In this document: one piece after another, positions 33,702 through 41,829 of the stretch
How the letters are laid out: each line of letters begins with the position of its first letter
Numbering within the stretch: the first letter of the stretch is position 1
Virus record (IMG/VR): IMGVR_UViG_3300010883_000089
Location: 1-43,249 of that record
Direction: 5' to 3' (one strand)
DNA: 43,249 nt
Source of the DNA: a virus
Notes under the pieces: generated by a model
Database searches by the model: none
What the model was told of the DNA's origin: nothing
Seen by the model: only the letters and a program-made list of their open reading frames with translations
Position numbers and translations under genes: made by a program

Positions 33702-34716
33702 GGAAGGCCTCGCCTATGACGATGTACTCTTGGTCCCGCAGTACTCTGATATTTTAAGTCGCCGAGAGGTGAATATCGCTAGCGCTTTTCACGGGCCTTA
33801 TGCCACTATCAAGCTGCACCTTCCAATCATTGCTAGCCCGATGGATACCATCACGGAAACCGAAATGGGGGTTGCGATGTGGAAAGCTGGAGGGTTGGGG
33901 GTTGTGCATCGATATAACTCTATTGAACATCAGTGTACCCTGGTAGACAAAGTCATTGTTGGAGCAAATGCTAATGTGGCAGCTGCTATCGGCACTTCGG
34001 GAGACTATTTAGATAGAGCGCGCGCCCTTGTTGGCGCCGGCGTTAGGATCTTATGTGTTGATGTGGCTCATGGCCACCACATTTTAATGAAAGAGGCGCT
34101 GGCAACCCTGCGGCAAGTGTTTGATGATGGCGTCCACATTATGGCGGGCAACATCGCAACCTTGGAGGGTTACAATGACTTGGTCGATTGGGGAGCCGAT
34201 AGTGTGCGTTGCAATATTGGCGGCGGTTCTATTTGTTCAACTAGGATCCAGACTGGCCACGGTGTCCCGGGCCTTCACACAATTATTGAGTGCGCGAGAT
34301 CGGACCGGAACGCTCCCATCATTGCTGACGGGGGAATCCGAAACGCGGGGGATATTGTCAAAGCTTTGGCAGCTGGGGCTGACTTCGTTATGCTTGGTTC
34401 TCTCTTGTCAGGTACTGATGAAACTCCTGGCGATGTAGTTTTTACTCACGACGGGAAGTTTAAGTCATACCGTGGAATGGCTAGCAAAGACGCCCAGATA
34501 GAGTGGCGCGGCAAGACTGCATCCCTGGAGGGAGTAGCTACCAGCGTACCGTGTAAAGGCCCCGTTGCGGACACCCTCGCCGAACTAGAGCGCGGCATTC
34601 GGAGCGGACTTTCGTACTCTGGTGCCCGAACGATAAGCGAGTTGCAGCAAAAGGCTCGCTTCATCCGACAGACGAGTAGTGGGCAGACCGAAAGCTCTCC
34701 CCATATTTTAAGATGA
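33691..34716 (+). CDS. guaB: IMP dehydrogenase/GMP reductase family enzyme without CBS domains
   Basis: 341 residues. Family motifs: [10 protein letters not shown] at the start, the catalytic loop GGGSICSTR (usual GPGSICTTR, with the active Cys), [17 protein letters not shown] for phosphate binding, and YRGMAS. CBS domains found in most IMP dehydrogenases are absent, so allosteric control by adenine or guanine nucleotides is probably missing. IMP dehydrogenase makes XMP for guanine nucleotides; GMP reductase does the reverse. The catalytic loop and the YRGM segment fit IMP dehydrogenase slightly better. The last 30 residues are a non-family tail. It overlaps both neighbours. Confidence 0.8.
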   Translation: MTLKEGLAYDDVLLVPQYSDILSRREVNIASAFHGPYATIKLHLPIIASPMDTITETEMGVAMWKAGGLGVVHRYNSIEHQCTLVDKVIVGANANVAAAIGTSGDYLDRARALVGAGVRILCVDVAHGHHILMKEALATLRQVFDDGVHIMAGNIATLEGYNDLVDWGADSVRCNIGGGSICSTRIQTGHGVPGLHTIIECARSDRNAPIIADGGIRNAGDIVKALAAGADFVMLGSLLSGTDETPGDVVFTHDGKFKSYRGMASKDAQIEWRGKTASLEGVATSVPCKGPVADTLAELERGIRSGLSYSGARTISELQQKARFIRQTSSGQTESSPHILR

Positions 34717-35048
34717 GCACCATGATGCCCGACACCGAATCCAAGCTAACTTTCTTTTTGAATTCGAAATTGCACGAGAATCTTAAGATAAGATTGTACT
34801 ATGATCAAATTAAAACTCAAAGTGAGTTCTTTAGATACTGTGTTGAGTCCTATCTCGCGAAGGACCCTCTTTTTATGGAGTTCCTTGATGAATATAAGAT
34901 TAATAAGAAGGTGCAATCGAAGACTAGAACCACGCGCTCTCGCAAGCTGCGCTTAAAGGGAGAAAAGATTCTACAAGAGTTGGCCCTCAGTGCTGCGGAA
35001 GTGGAAAGCATCTTTGATATACTAGAAGAGGATTTACCAGAGTTATGA
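34713..35048 (+). CDS. Putative ribbon-helix-helix DNA-binding protein
   Basis: 111 residues. The N-terminus KLTFFLNSKLHENLKIRLYY followed by DQIKTQSEFFRYCVESYL has the strand-helix-helix look of Arc/MetJ-type repressors. The middle is strongly basic (SKTRTTRSRKLRLKG), and the C-terminus is acidic. Such proteins bind DNA as dimers on short inverted repeats, of which this window has several at promoters. A link to any of those sites is inference. ATGA overlap with the previous gene. Confidence 0.6.
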   Translation: MSTMMPDTESKLTFFLNSKLHENLKIRLYYDQIKTQSEFFRYCVESYLAKDPLFMEFLDEYKINKKVQSKTRTTRSRKLRLKGEKILQELALSAAEVESIFDILEEDLPEL

Positions 35049-35287
35049 AATATTGTGCAACAGAATGTTATTTGGCGCGCGTTTCTTGTGAAAACCAAGA
35101 GTGCCGACTGCATCTAGACTATGAAGAAGATTTGAATTGTACGTTGGTTGCGGTCCACAAACATGGGCCCCTTACTCTGGAGGAGATAGGTAAGCGACAC
35201 CACGTAAGTACGGTCCGAATAAAACAAATATTAGATGCCACGCTCGTAAAATTAAAAAAGACATTAGTGAAAGAAAATACTATTTAA
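35045..35287 (+). CDS. Small sigma region 4-like HTH protein
   Basis: 80 residues. The C-terminal 45 residues (LTLEEIGKRHHVSTVRIKQILDATLVKLKK, shown here in pieces as LTLEEIGKRHHVST and VRIKQILDATLVKLKK) look like the helix-turn-helix of sigma70 region 4, which binds the -35 element. The N-terminus has Cys residues (CATEC, CENQECRLH) that could bind a metal. No region 2 is present, so it would act with host sigma or as a co-activator. It could help recognise the second promoter class seen here. It overlaps the ribbon-helix-helix gene by ATGA. Confidence 0.6.
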   Translation: MKYCATECYLARVSCENQECRLHLDYEEDLNCTLVAVHKHGPLTLEEIGKRHHVSTVRIKQILDATLVKLKKTLVKENTI

Positions 35288-35307
35288 AAGTAGCATATTG
35301 CAATATG
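35278..35307 (+). promoter_or_regulatory. CTATTTA motif and a 14-base palindrome
   Basis: CTATTTA (35280-35286) within TACT-N7-AGTA, overlapping the end of the previous gene. CATATTGCAATATG (35294-35307) is a perfect palindrome just downstream and before the RBS TAGGAG. Candidate late promoter with a possible operator. Confidence 0.4.
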
Positions 35308-35325
35308 TTGTAGGAGATATCAATT

Positions 35326-36192
35326 ATGTCAGGCAAAAAGAACCTTCTGAATGAAGCGCAAGTTCGAAAGTTTATGAAGCTTGCTAGCTTAGAGCCGCTC
35401 GCGCACGGCTTTGTAAATGAAATGAACTATCGTGACGATGAGGAGGAGCTTGATGAGCTTCGCACCGGAGTCACTGGTGCACTTGGCCCCAAGTCCGGAC
35501 GAGCAAATCCGGGCCATGGCCGAGGTCAAGGGGAGGCCGCTGATGGCTCTCTCTTTGAACAGGAAGCCGATCCCGAAGCGCTGGAAGATTATGCGATGGG
35601 CGACGAAGAGCGCGGCGAGCCCGAAGAGGCCGGCGAGGATGAGTTAGAAGCTGACATAGAAATGGAGCCCGAAGCGGGCCCCGGCGAGGGACGCATGGTG
35701 TCCGTCGATGATTTCTTGGCTGCCCTAGAGACAGCCCTCGAAGACGCTATTGGCGATGAGGTCGAGATTGACTCTGACGAAATGGAAGACGAAGAAGAGG
35801 TCGACGAGTTTGCGCCCGAGGGTGAAGATGTGGTGGCCGATGATGAATTGGGCGCCGAAGACGAGATGATGGAAGGCTTTGAGCAACCTAAGTCTGCCGG
35901 AGGTCCAGTCAATACCCACAAGGGTTCCAAGCAGCACCCAGATCACCGCCGCACGAAGAACTCTAAGGGAGGCCTCGCCTCACAGGGCCCGGGCCTCGTG
36001 AAGGAAGAGGACGACGACGACGACGACGCTGATGAGTCCCCCCGCAAAGGCGAGAAACTAACTCGGTCTGGCAAAGGCCGCGGCGAAAAGAAGGGCGATG
36101 AAGCCTATGTCAACGAGGCTACAGACGACCTAGTCGAGCAAATTACCAAGCGTGTGGCTGCACGAATTCTTAAGAGTGCACTGAAGAAATAG
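35326..36192 (+). CDS. Acidic prohead or scaffold-like protein
   Basis: 288 residues, extremely acidic in the middle (about 60-185; many Glu/Asp), with a run of Asp near 225 and a basic stretch after it. The N-terminus LLNEAQVRKFMKLASLEPLA with HGFVNEM resembles the start of several marine T4-like phage proteins and contains a possible prohead protease site at VNE. The C-terminus DDLVEQITKRVAARILKSAL is an amphipathic helix. Low complexity, acidity and conserved ends fit a scaffold, core or packaged protein. The function is inferred. Confidence 0.55.
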   Translation: MSGKKNLLNEAQVRKFMKLASLEPLAHGFVNEMNYRDDEEELDELRTGVTGALGPKSGRANPGHGRGQGEAADGSLFEQEADPEALEDYAMGDEERGEPEEAGEDELEADIEMEPEAGPGEGRMVSVDDFLAALETALEDAIGDEVEIDSDEMEDEEEVDEFAPEGEDVVADDELGAEDEMMEGFEQPKSAGGPVNTHKGSKQHPDHRRTKNSKGGLASQGPGLVKEEDDDDDDADESPRKGEKLTRSGKGRGEKKGDEAYVNEATDDLVEQITKRVAARILKSALKK

Positions 36193-36221
36193 TTGACAAA
36201 GAGTTCCTAGTCTGATAGAAT
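36193..36221 (+). promoter_or_regulatory. Sigma70-type promoter overlapping a terminator
   Basis: TTGACA (36193-36198), 17-base spacer, TAGAAT (36216-36221). The expected start at about 36228 is inside the left arm of the following hairpin. Confidence 0.75.
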
Positions 36222-36222
36222 A

Positions 36223-36247
36223 AGGCTGTGAGAGATCACAGCCTTTT
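36223..36247 (+). terminator. Intrinsic terminator downstream of the acidic protein gene
   Basis: AGGCTGTGA (36223-36231), loop GAGA, TCACAGCCT (36236-36244), then TTTT (36244-36247). Perfect 9-bp stem. Transcripts coming from upstream contain the whole hairpin; those from the promoter at 36193 should not. Confidence 0.78.
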
Positions 36248-36262
36248 CTATTTGGAGTTTGT

Positions 36263-36667
36263 ATGTATGAGTTAACCACCCAGGACCTTGCAGTGTTTGT
36301 GGTGTTGGGATTTTGTTGTGGGGTGTTTGCTACCTATTACCTTGGGCGCCTGCTGGAGATTATCCATATGTGGCGCCTTCTGCGTCAGGTGATCGGCCAT
36401 CTTTTGTTGATGTGTCTTTCTATTGTGGAGAATATATCTTTTCTTAACACACTTAAGATTAAAGCAATGCATGAAGCAGACTTTAACGATAAACAAATTG
36501 CAGAGTTTGAAGAAGTGTGGGAACAGACCTTGACAAACTGGCAGGACTCAGCTATACTAACTATAATAAGTAAGGCGCCGCCACACTTTCGCACGATGAT
36601 GCCCTTTGATAATTGGTCCGGCGCCATGAAGTTCTTACAACAAGAGAGACGAGGCGACAATGATTAA
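36263..36667 (+). CDS. Membrane protein of unknown function
   Basis: 134 residues. Two hydrophobic stretches, VFVVLGFCCGVFATYYLG and VIGHLLLMCLSIVENI, are likely membrane helices in the first 60 residues. The rest is soluble and helical with FDNWSGAMKFLQQE at the end. RBS TTTGGAG is 8 bases before the ATG. It overlaps the ClpP gene by 8 bases, so both are probably translated together. Confidence 0.65.
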   Translation: MYELTTQDLAVFVVLGFCCGVFATYYLGRLLEIIHMWRLLRQVIGHLLLMCLSIVENISFLNTLKIKAMHEADFNDKQIAEFEEVWEQTLTNWQDSAILTIISKAPPHFRTMMPFDNWSGAMKFLQQERRGDND

Positions 36668-37280
36668 AGCAGAAGAAGAACAAGCGACGGAGGAAGAAGA
36701 GCAAGAAGGGGGAGTCCTGCCGCCCCCCGATGACGACGACCCCCCGGCCCTCCTGGGTTTGTGCGGGGACGTCAATGAAGAAACCCTACAGGATCTGTCG
36801 GCTGCTCTTATCGCTGCCAATCACAATAAGATTTTAAACATTGATGCGTCCGAGTTTGAAAACGATGAAGATATAGAATTCTTTATCTCTTCTAATGGAG
36901 GTTCCGTGGGAGATATGTTTGCCGTCTATGATCTGATGCGTATTGTTAAAAAGAATAGAGACATTCGGACATATGCCTTTGGTAAGGTGGCGTCTGCGGC
37001 TGTGGTTCTACTAGCTGCGGGGACGAAAGGGAAGAGGTTTATTTCTCAGAACACGCGCTTAATGATTCACCACTGTTCTGCAGCTGAGCAGGGCCCCGTA
37101 CCCAATTTGAAAACCGTCTACAAAGAGGCCCACAAGGTAGAGGAGATGATGATCCAGGCCCTGTCCGACAACTCTCATCTCAGCGTAGGAGAGATCTATA
37201 ATATCTTCTCCCGCAACACGGATGAATATTTCTCAGCTGATGAAGCCTTAGAAATGGGCTTTGTTGACGCGGTCGTCTAA
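36660..37280 (+). CDS. clpP: ClpP-type serine protease
   Basis: 206 residues. The catalytic triad is visible: S112 in GKVASAAVV, H137 in RLMIHH, and D188 in the NTDEYFSADEA segment. Oligomer-type ClpP features SSNGGSVGDM and ALEMGFVDAV are kept. The first 30 residues are an acidic, Pro-rich extension not found in bacterial ClpP. ClpP needs an ATPase partner (ClpX or ClpA) for protein breakdown; none is encoded here, so it might use host ATPases. ClpP-like folds also serve as prohead proteases in other phages, but a T4-type prohead protease is expected elsewhere in the genome. Confidence 0.9.
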   Translation: MIKAEEEQATEEEEQEGGVLPPPDDDDPPALLGLCGDVNEETLQDLSAALIAANHNKILNIDASEFENDEDIEFFISSNGGSVGDMFAVYDLMRIVKKNRDIRTYAFGKVASAAVVLLAAGTKGKRFISQNTRLMIHHCSAAEQGPVPNLKTVYKEAHKVEEMMIQALSDNSHLSVGEIYNIFSRNTDEYFSADEALEMGFVDAVV

Positions 37281-37302
37281 TTAGTATTACGGAGTCTTTA
37301 TA

Positions 37303-37659
37303 ATGAAACGCATAACTGAAAATTGGAAAAGGTATCTTGATGAGGATCTGGGCCCTGAGGAGCCAATGGTGAGCAACGACCGTGAAGGTGCATGGCTTGT
37401 GCATCTAGGCTTAAGCCGCGTCGACCACGACCGGCTAGCAAATGTGGGAGGTGGCGTACCCAAGCTGTCGGACGAGGCGCCCCGACGCACGTGGAATATC
37501 AACAATAACGTTCTGGCTGTGGTAGATGGGCAGGGAGACCACTGGTTTAAGAGGCCCCACCATGAGCGCCAGCTAGATGATGCTCTCCGAGCACTCGAAC
37601 AAGCTGGTTTCTCCCAATGGGAGCACATGCCGGTGCCATCCTGGGGCCGCGCCGGATGA
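37303..37659 (+). CDS. Tagged small protein, possible capsid cargo
   Basis: 118 residues. It starts MKRITENWKRYLDEDLGPEE, the third clear example of the IxExWxx[YF]xxE tag, with a possible protease site at LDE/D. The body is a small alpha/beta domain (WNINNNVLAVVDGQGDHWFK, then RQLDDALRALEQAGF). No family recognised. GGAG lies 9 bases before the ATG. It is coupled by ATGA to the larger protein at 37656, so the two probably work together. Confidence 0.65.
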   Translation: MKRITENWKRYLDEDLGPEEPMVSNDREGAWLVHLGLSRVDHDRLANVGGGVPKLSDEAPRRTWNINNNVLAVVDGQGDHWFKRPHHERQLDDALRALEQAGFSQWEHMPVPSWGRAG

Positions 37660-39320
37660 ATCTAAATGGGTTGGTGAAAAACTTTTATAAGACGGCCGCG
37701 GACGAAGACCTGATAAATGAGGTGCTTCAGTTCCTTGTGGCGCCTCCTCTAGAGGAAGGACTGAGCGGCGCCCGGGCCCGCGATCGCGTTCTGCGTCTTC
37801 CAAATGTGATGCCAACTGAAATCACCGTCGGGCAGAAGCCTTCTAGTGAGGACCGAGCGCAGTTTGAAATGTGGATGGGCAACATCGGAGGGGGGTGGAC
37901 TCCGGCCAGCGACAGCAGCGCGGTCGCCGCAAAGCTTAAGGCTCTTACAAATTTTTTTAATGATCCTGCGGCCAACCTTAAGAACACTACTATTCCAGAA
38001 ACCCTCTCATACCTAATGTTTCTAAATCAATTTGTATACATGTTGAAAGAGTTTAATGCCGCAGTGGCGGGCTTCTTATGGGAGCCGTTTCTCGCTACCC
38101 TCTTCGGAGGTAAATCACGCCAGGTCCCCACCAGCGAGGGAGATATTGCGGACATTCGTATTGATGAGCCCGGCGGCCGCAGCGGCGCCCCCGTCAGCCT
38201 CAAGATTCTCAATTCTGCAGGAAATGTGAAAGGCTCCTTTGTAGATTTGGTAAAACATTTCGCTGGCTATGACGGCAAGCCTCCCGGAGAAGAGATGCGC
38301 TACGTCATTCTTGTCAAGACCCAGAGCGGGAAGAACAAGAGTGTTTCGGCGGTTACCTTTTATGAATTTAACATTACAGCCCAGAACTTTTTTGAGTGGA
38401 TCGGTCACCCACAGCATCGCCAAACATTTGAGGTCAAGCCCGTCAGCTTTACGCTTGCGGACGCTAACAAGAGGGGGTGGCTCAAGGTGGGAAGCTCCGC
38501 GCCCAAGGACTTCGTCAATGGGGTGCCCGCCGGGGAGGGTAACTATATTTGGATTCGAACTGCTAAGTCTTTAGAAAAGAGTCGTACGGCTTCGCCTGAG
38601 TGGGTGCGTATTGGTAAGTTTGTTAAAGGACTGGCTACCTTGTCCGCTGACGCGGATGTTCAGGCTCGCCTGCAGATGTCCGGGGTCCCCGAAGATGGAC
38701 TGGTTGACCCTAACACCACGAAATTAAAAGCTAATATTGCTGTCTTCGGCCGCGGCGGCGTGGGCGGGGCCACTCTCACTAAAGGGTACGAAGCCGTACC
38801 CGGCACCGAATCCAAAGATACAAAAGATTTGTGGGGAGGCAAGGAAGAAATGGCGCAGTGGGCCGATCTTGCAGCCAGACTTAAAGAGTCCGGCCAGCCT
38901 CCCTCAGTTTTCTTTAACGCTGTTTTGGGCAACGATCCTGGTGTTCCGTGGCCCGGGGAACCTGCGCTTGGCGCCCGGCGCGGCAAAGGTGCGGAAGCCG
39001 GGGGCACCCAGTTTCACATTACCCCGAACCACTACAAGGGGAAGGCCGGCCAGCTGGGAGTACTGCGAATCACTACCCAAGCCACCGAAAAGTTCTTTGC
39101 AGAGGCGGCTGCCTCCATGAACGAAGAACTGGTGACAATGTTTAACAAGCTTGCGGATCTCAATGATAATATTGGTCGCTTCTTCTTAGCCAACTGCGGG
39201 GAAGGTAAAGCATGTACCCCCAAAGATGCAGCCAACCGTACTCAAGCAGGCCAGGATGCCATCAGCGACTCCAAAGAGTTGGAGTCAGCAGTTGTTAAGT
39301 CTGTGTCAGGAATGCAATAA
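37656..39320 (+). CDS. Large protein with a possible PD-(D/E)xK nuclease core
   Basis: 554 residues. The segment FLWEPFLATLFGG, then GDIADIRID, then APVSLKIL (E143, D163/D166, K183) has the spacing and secondary structure of a PD-(D/E)xK nuclease fold, though the residue before the Lys motif is Ser where Glu or Asp is usual. The remainder (about 250-554) is unassigned; it includes FYEFNITAQNFFEWIG and RIGKFVKGLATL. Similar proteins occur in marine T4-like phages beside tagged proteins. It could be a packaged DNA-end or host-DNA nuclease, but this is inference. ATG at 37656 overlaps the previous stop; the longer frame from 37617 is rejected. Confidence 0.5.
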   Translation: MNLNGLVKNFYKTAADEDLINEVLQFLVAPPLEEGLSGARARDRVLRLPNVMPTEITVGQKPSSEDRAQFEMWMGNIGGGWTPASDSSAVAAKLKALTNFFNDPAANLKNTTIPETLSYLMFLNQFVYMLKEFNAAVAGFLWEPFLATLFGGKSRQVPTSEGDIADIRIDEPGGRSGAPVSLKILNSAGNVKGSFVDLVKHFAGYDGKPPGEEMRYVILVKTQSGKNKSVSAVTFYEFNITAQNFFEWIGHPQHRQTFEVKPVSFTLADANKRGWLKVGSSAPKDFVNGVPAGEGNYIWIRTAKSLEKSRTASPEWVRIGKFVKGLATLSADADVQARLQMSGVPEDGLVDPNTTKLKANIAVFGRGGVGGATLTKGYEAVPGTESKDTKDLWGGKEEMAQWADLAARLKESGQPPSVFFNAVLGNDPGVPWPGEPALGARRGKGAEAGGTQFHITPNHYKGKAGQLGVLRITTQATEKFFAEAAASMNEELVTMFNKLADLNDNIGRFFLANCGEGKACTPKDAANRTQAGQDAISDSKELESAVVKSVSGMQ

Positions 39321-39323
39321 AAT

Positions 39324-39341
39324 AGTTTGACATTTCAAACT
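39324..39341 (+). promoter_or_regulatory. Inverted repeat over the groEL -35 box
   Basis: AGTTTGA (39324-39330), CATT, TCAAACT (39335-39341). Perfect 7-bp arms covering TTGACA, so a dimeric regulator could block the promoter. Confidence 0.45.
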
Positions 39342-39354
39342 TCTGTGCTATAAT
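39327..39354 (+). promoter_or_regulatory. Sigma70-type promoter for groEL
   Basis: TTGACA (39327-39332), 16-base spacer, TATAAT (39349-39354). Perfect consensus boxes. A leader of about 20 bases with GAGAGG precedes the GTG start. Confidence 0.85.
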
Positions 39355-39380
39355 AAACCTAACTGAAAGAGAGGTGACGT

Positions 39381-40952
39381 GTGCCCAAGTGTAAATTTGA
39401 GTCTCGTTCTAAACTAAATACCAAAGTACTTAATGGAATCAATACGCTAGCGGACAACGTCGCTGCTACGCTCGGCCCCAAGGGCCGCAACGTTCTTCTT
39501 CAAGAGAAGGGGAAGGACCCTTTCATCACCAAGGACGGTGTGACCGTCGCCGCGTTCATTCACCTCGAAGACGAGTTTGAAAATGCGGCAGCCCAGGTGC
39601 TCAAACAAGCTACGCAGGAGACCAATAATGCAGCCGGCGATGGAACCACTACGGCCACCGTTTTGGCGCGCGAACTAATGGTCAAGGCCCAGCGGTACAT
39701 CACTGCGGGGGCCTCACCGGTTGAAATCAAGCGTGGGATGGACTTGGCAGTAGATGAAATTGTTAATAATCTCAAGGAGATGGCTCAGCACATTGAAACG
39801 TTAGATGATGTTGAGAATATCGCCACCATTTCTGCCAACAATGATCGTACGATTGGTAAGTTAATTGCCACAGCAGTTGATAAAGCTGGTAAAGATGGTG
39901 CCATCACAATCGAGGAGTCCAAGACAGTTGATACTAGTCTTGATATCATTGAGGGATTCCGACTCGAAGCCGGCTACGCAGCCTCCGCTTTCATAACCGA
40001 CGAACGACGCGGCGCAGCCCACTATGATTCCCCTCTTATCCTCGTTACAGATGAAAAGATCGATACTGTTGATCAGATTTTGCCTGCCTTGGAATTGGTC
40101 GCCCGCGATGCTAGGCCCCTGGTTATCGTAGCGGAGGAGATTGAAGGCCAAGCATTGGCTGCGTTGATCATGAATACGGTTCGTGGCTCAATGAAGATTG
40201 TTGCCGTCAAAGCTCCTTTCTATGGAGAACGACGTCGTAATATTTTATCGGATCTAGCCATCTCCACCGGTGCCGAGTTTATATCTCGGGAGTCATCCAC
40301 GCGCCTCCGCGATCTCAAGCTGGCTCATTTTGGTCAGGCACGATCTGTCGACATCACTAAAATAACTACGACTGTCATCGGGGGTAAAGGCGACAATGCC
40401 GATATAGACAGACGCATCGAGACTCTTAAAGCAGAATTAAAAAATACGGAAGAGCTGCTAGAATGTGACAAAGTTCAAGAAAGGATTACTAAGTTAGCCT
40501 CAGGTGTTGCCGTGGTTAAGGTAGGTGCTGCCACCGAGGTGGAAATGATTGAGAAGAAACATCGTATTGAGGATGCTCTTGAAGCAGTAAAGTCTGCCCA
40601 GCAGGAAGGTATCCTTCCCGGAGGGGGCATTGCACTGCTACGCGCTAGCGACGGGATCAGCGCGCCAGTAGAGAACGAGGACCAACAGTTTGGGGTGGAT
40701 ATCGTCGTAGCCGCATGCGCAGCCCCCCTACGTCAGATGGCGAAGAACTGCGGTCTTTCTGAAGACTTGATCGAAGCTGAAATTCGAAAGTCCCCCAAAA
40801 ATTACGGACACAATTTTCGAGACTTTTGTGTGGTAGATATGTATGAGGCCGGAATTATTGATCCTTTGAAGGTAACGCGCACGGCTCTGCAAAATGCTGC
40901 ATCGGCCGCCGGCACTTTAATTACGACTTCGCATGCCATTATCGAAATATAG
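39381..40952 (+). CDS. groEL: GroEL chaperonin (60-kDa, phage-encoded)
   Basis: 523 residues. ATP-binding residues D52 (KDGVTVA) and D87 (GDGTTTATVLA) stand at the same numbers as in E. coli GroEL. The ATPase Asp of the VEDAL segment is kept (RIEDALEAVK). The C-terminal GGM tail is missing; the protein ends TSHAIIEI. Apical-domain hydrophobic residues are present but divergent. It should form a folding chamber, with the GroES-like protein at 24593 as possible lid. Phage GroELs are uncommon outside some large phages. It has its own promoter with perfect boxes. GTG start. Confidence 0.93.
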   Translation: MPKCKFESRSKLNTKVLNGINTLADNVAATLGPKGRNVLLQEKGKDPFITKDGVTVAAFIHLEDEFENAAAQVLKQATQETNNAAGDGTTTATVLARELMVKAQRYITAGASPVEIKRGMDLAVDEIVNNLKEMAQHIETLDDVENIATISANNDRTIGKLIATAVDKAGKDGAITIEESKTVDTSLDIIEGFRLEAGYAASAFITDERRGAAHYDSPLILVTDEKIDTVDQILPALELVARDARPLVIVAEEIEGQALAALIMNTVRGSMKIVAVKAPFYGERRRNILSDLAISTGAEFISRESSTRLRDLKLAHFGQARSVDITKITTTVIGGKGDNADIDRRIETLKAELKNTEELLECDKVQERITKLASGVAVVKVGAATEVEMIEKKHRIEDALEAVKSAQQEGILPGGGIALLRASDGISAPVENEDQQFGVDIVVAACAAPLRQMAKNCGLSEDLIEAEIRKSPKNYGHNFRDFCVVDMYEAGIIDPLKVTRTALQNAASAAGTLITTSHAIIEI

Positions 40953-40954
40953 TC

Positions 40955-40962
40955 CTATTTAT
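40955..40962 (+). promoter_or_regulatory. CTATTTAT motif, candidate late promoter
   Basis: CTATTTAT 2 bases after the groEL stop codon and 26 bases before the ATG at 40989. No dyad here. Confidence 0.35.
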
Positions 40963-40988
40963 TGGAGAGCCACCCGGAGGTTAATCCT

Positions 40989-41273
40989 ATGCCCGAAATA
41001 GAACAGTCACACAATCTTGCTCTCATGATTACTGAGATTGCAACAAAAATGCAAGTTCTTTTGGATAAGCAGGATGAATTGGCAGAGAACATCTCAAAAA
41101 TTAAAGAGGCCGTTTACGATCCCGACAAGGGACTCTACGCCCGCTTGAATAGACTAGATGCTCGGCTAGATGCGCTAGAAGCGTGGAAAAATAATAACAA
41201 TAAGGTCGTGTGGATTATAATTACTGTAGGAACGGGGCTGGTTTTGTCTACTACATGGCAGGCCGTTTTCTAG
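40989..41273 (+). CDS. Coiled-coil membrane protein, XhlA/holin-like architecture
   Basis: 94 residues. A coiled coil (about 10-70, with LYARLNRLDARLDALEAWK) is followed by one C-terminal membrane segment (VVWIIITVGTGLVLSTTW). This layout is that of XhlA-type proteins in phage lysis cassettes, though no lysin is nearby. ATG at 40989 lies 8 bases after GGAGG; the TTG at 40962 upstream is rejected. It is a reasonable candidate for a holin-like or membrane-anchoring protein. Confidence 0.5.
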   Translation: MPEIEQSHNLALMITEIATKMQVLLDKQDELAENISKIKEAVYDPDKGLYARLNRLDARLDALEAWKNNNNKVVWIIITVGTGLVLSTTWQAVF

Positions 41274-41285
41274 AAAGGAAAATTA

Positions 41286-41603
41286 ATGAAAGTTCAACTT
41301 ACGTATACGGTCGATGAAGACGAGGTCTTGATCGAGGCTGCAAAGCTACTCGGTTTAAAAGCATCGACTCTGCAAGAAGTGATTAACTCTTTTGCTAGCA
41401 TTCAAACAGAGTTGCAAAAAACCGACGAAACTGTCAACACTCCTCAAGTGCTAGAGGAGTTGATGGAGTATCGTCAAAAACTGGTGAGTCTAGACGTACG
41501 GGCCGCAGAGGTGTGGCAGATAGTTACAGCTTATAGCCGCCTGGAAGAAGAGGCCGCAGCCAAATCACCCCCAGCAGCCACCGCCGCGGCTGACCAAGGA
41601 TGA
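41286..41603 (+). CDS. Small helical protein conserved in T4-like marine phages
   Basis: 105 residues. Begins MKVQLTYTVDEDEVLIEAAK and continues as helices (VLEELMEYRQKLVSLDVRAA), ending in an Ala/Pro-rich tail. The N-terminal motif recurs in cyanophage small proteins; the function is unknown. RBS GAAAGGA before the ATG; overlaps the next gene by ATGA. Confidence 0.68.
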   Translation: MKVQLTYTVDEDEVLIEAAKLLGLKASTLQEVINSFASIQTELQKTDETVNTPQVLEELMEYRQKLVSLDVRAAEVWQIVTAYSRLEEEAAAKSPPAATAAADQG

Positions 41604-41827
41604 TCACGTATCAAGTGGGGGATTTGGTGCATATACCTCAATCAGTTGATCTTATAGATTGTGATGTGGAAGCTGATCCTCAATTAACCATTCCGCTTAG
41701 AGTACAAAGCACGAAATGCCCTAAGATTGGAGTGGTCACGTATATATCTCCCGCGGGCTACGTTCGTGTGTTCTGCGATGGCCTTCACTGGTCAGTTAAT
41801 GATAAAAGCCTTTATAAGTTAGGATAG
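41600..41827 (+). CDS. Small hypothetical protein, beta-rich
   Basis: 75 residues, mostly beta strands: MITYQVGDLVHIPQ, IGVVTYISPAGYVRVFCDG. It looks like a small barrel domain (KOW/SH3-like layout), but no family is assigned. ATGA overlap with the previous gene, and the next gene starts 2 bases after its stop. Confidence 0.62.
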   Translation: MITYQVGDLVHIPQSVDLIDCDVEADPQLTIPLRVQSTKCPKIGVVTYISPAGYVRVFCDGLHWSVNDKSLYKLG

Positions 41828-41829
41828 TA

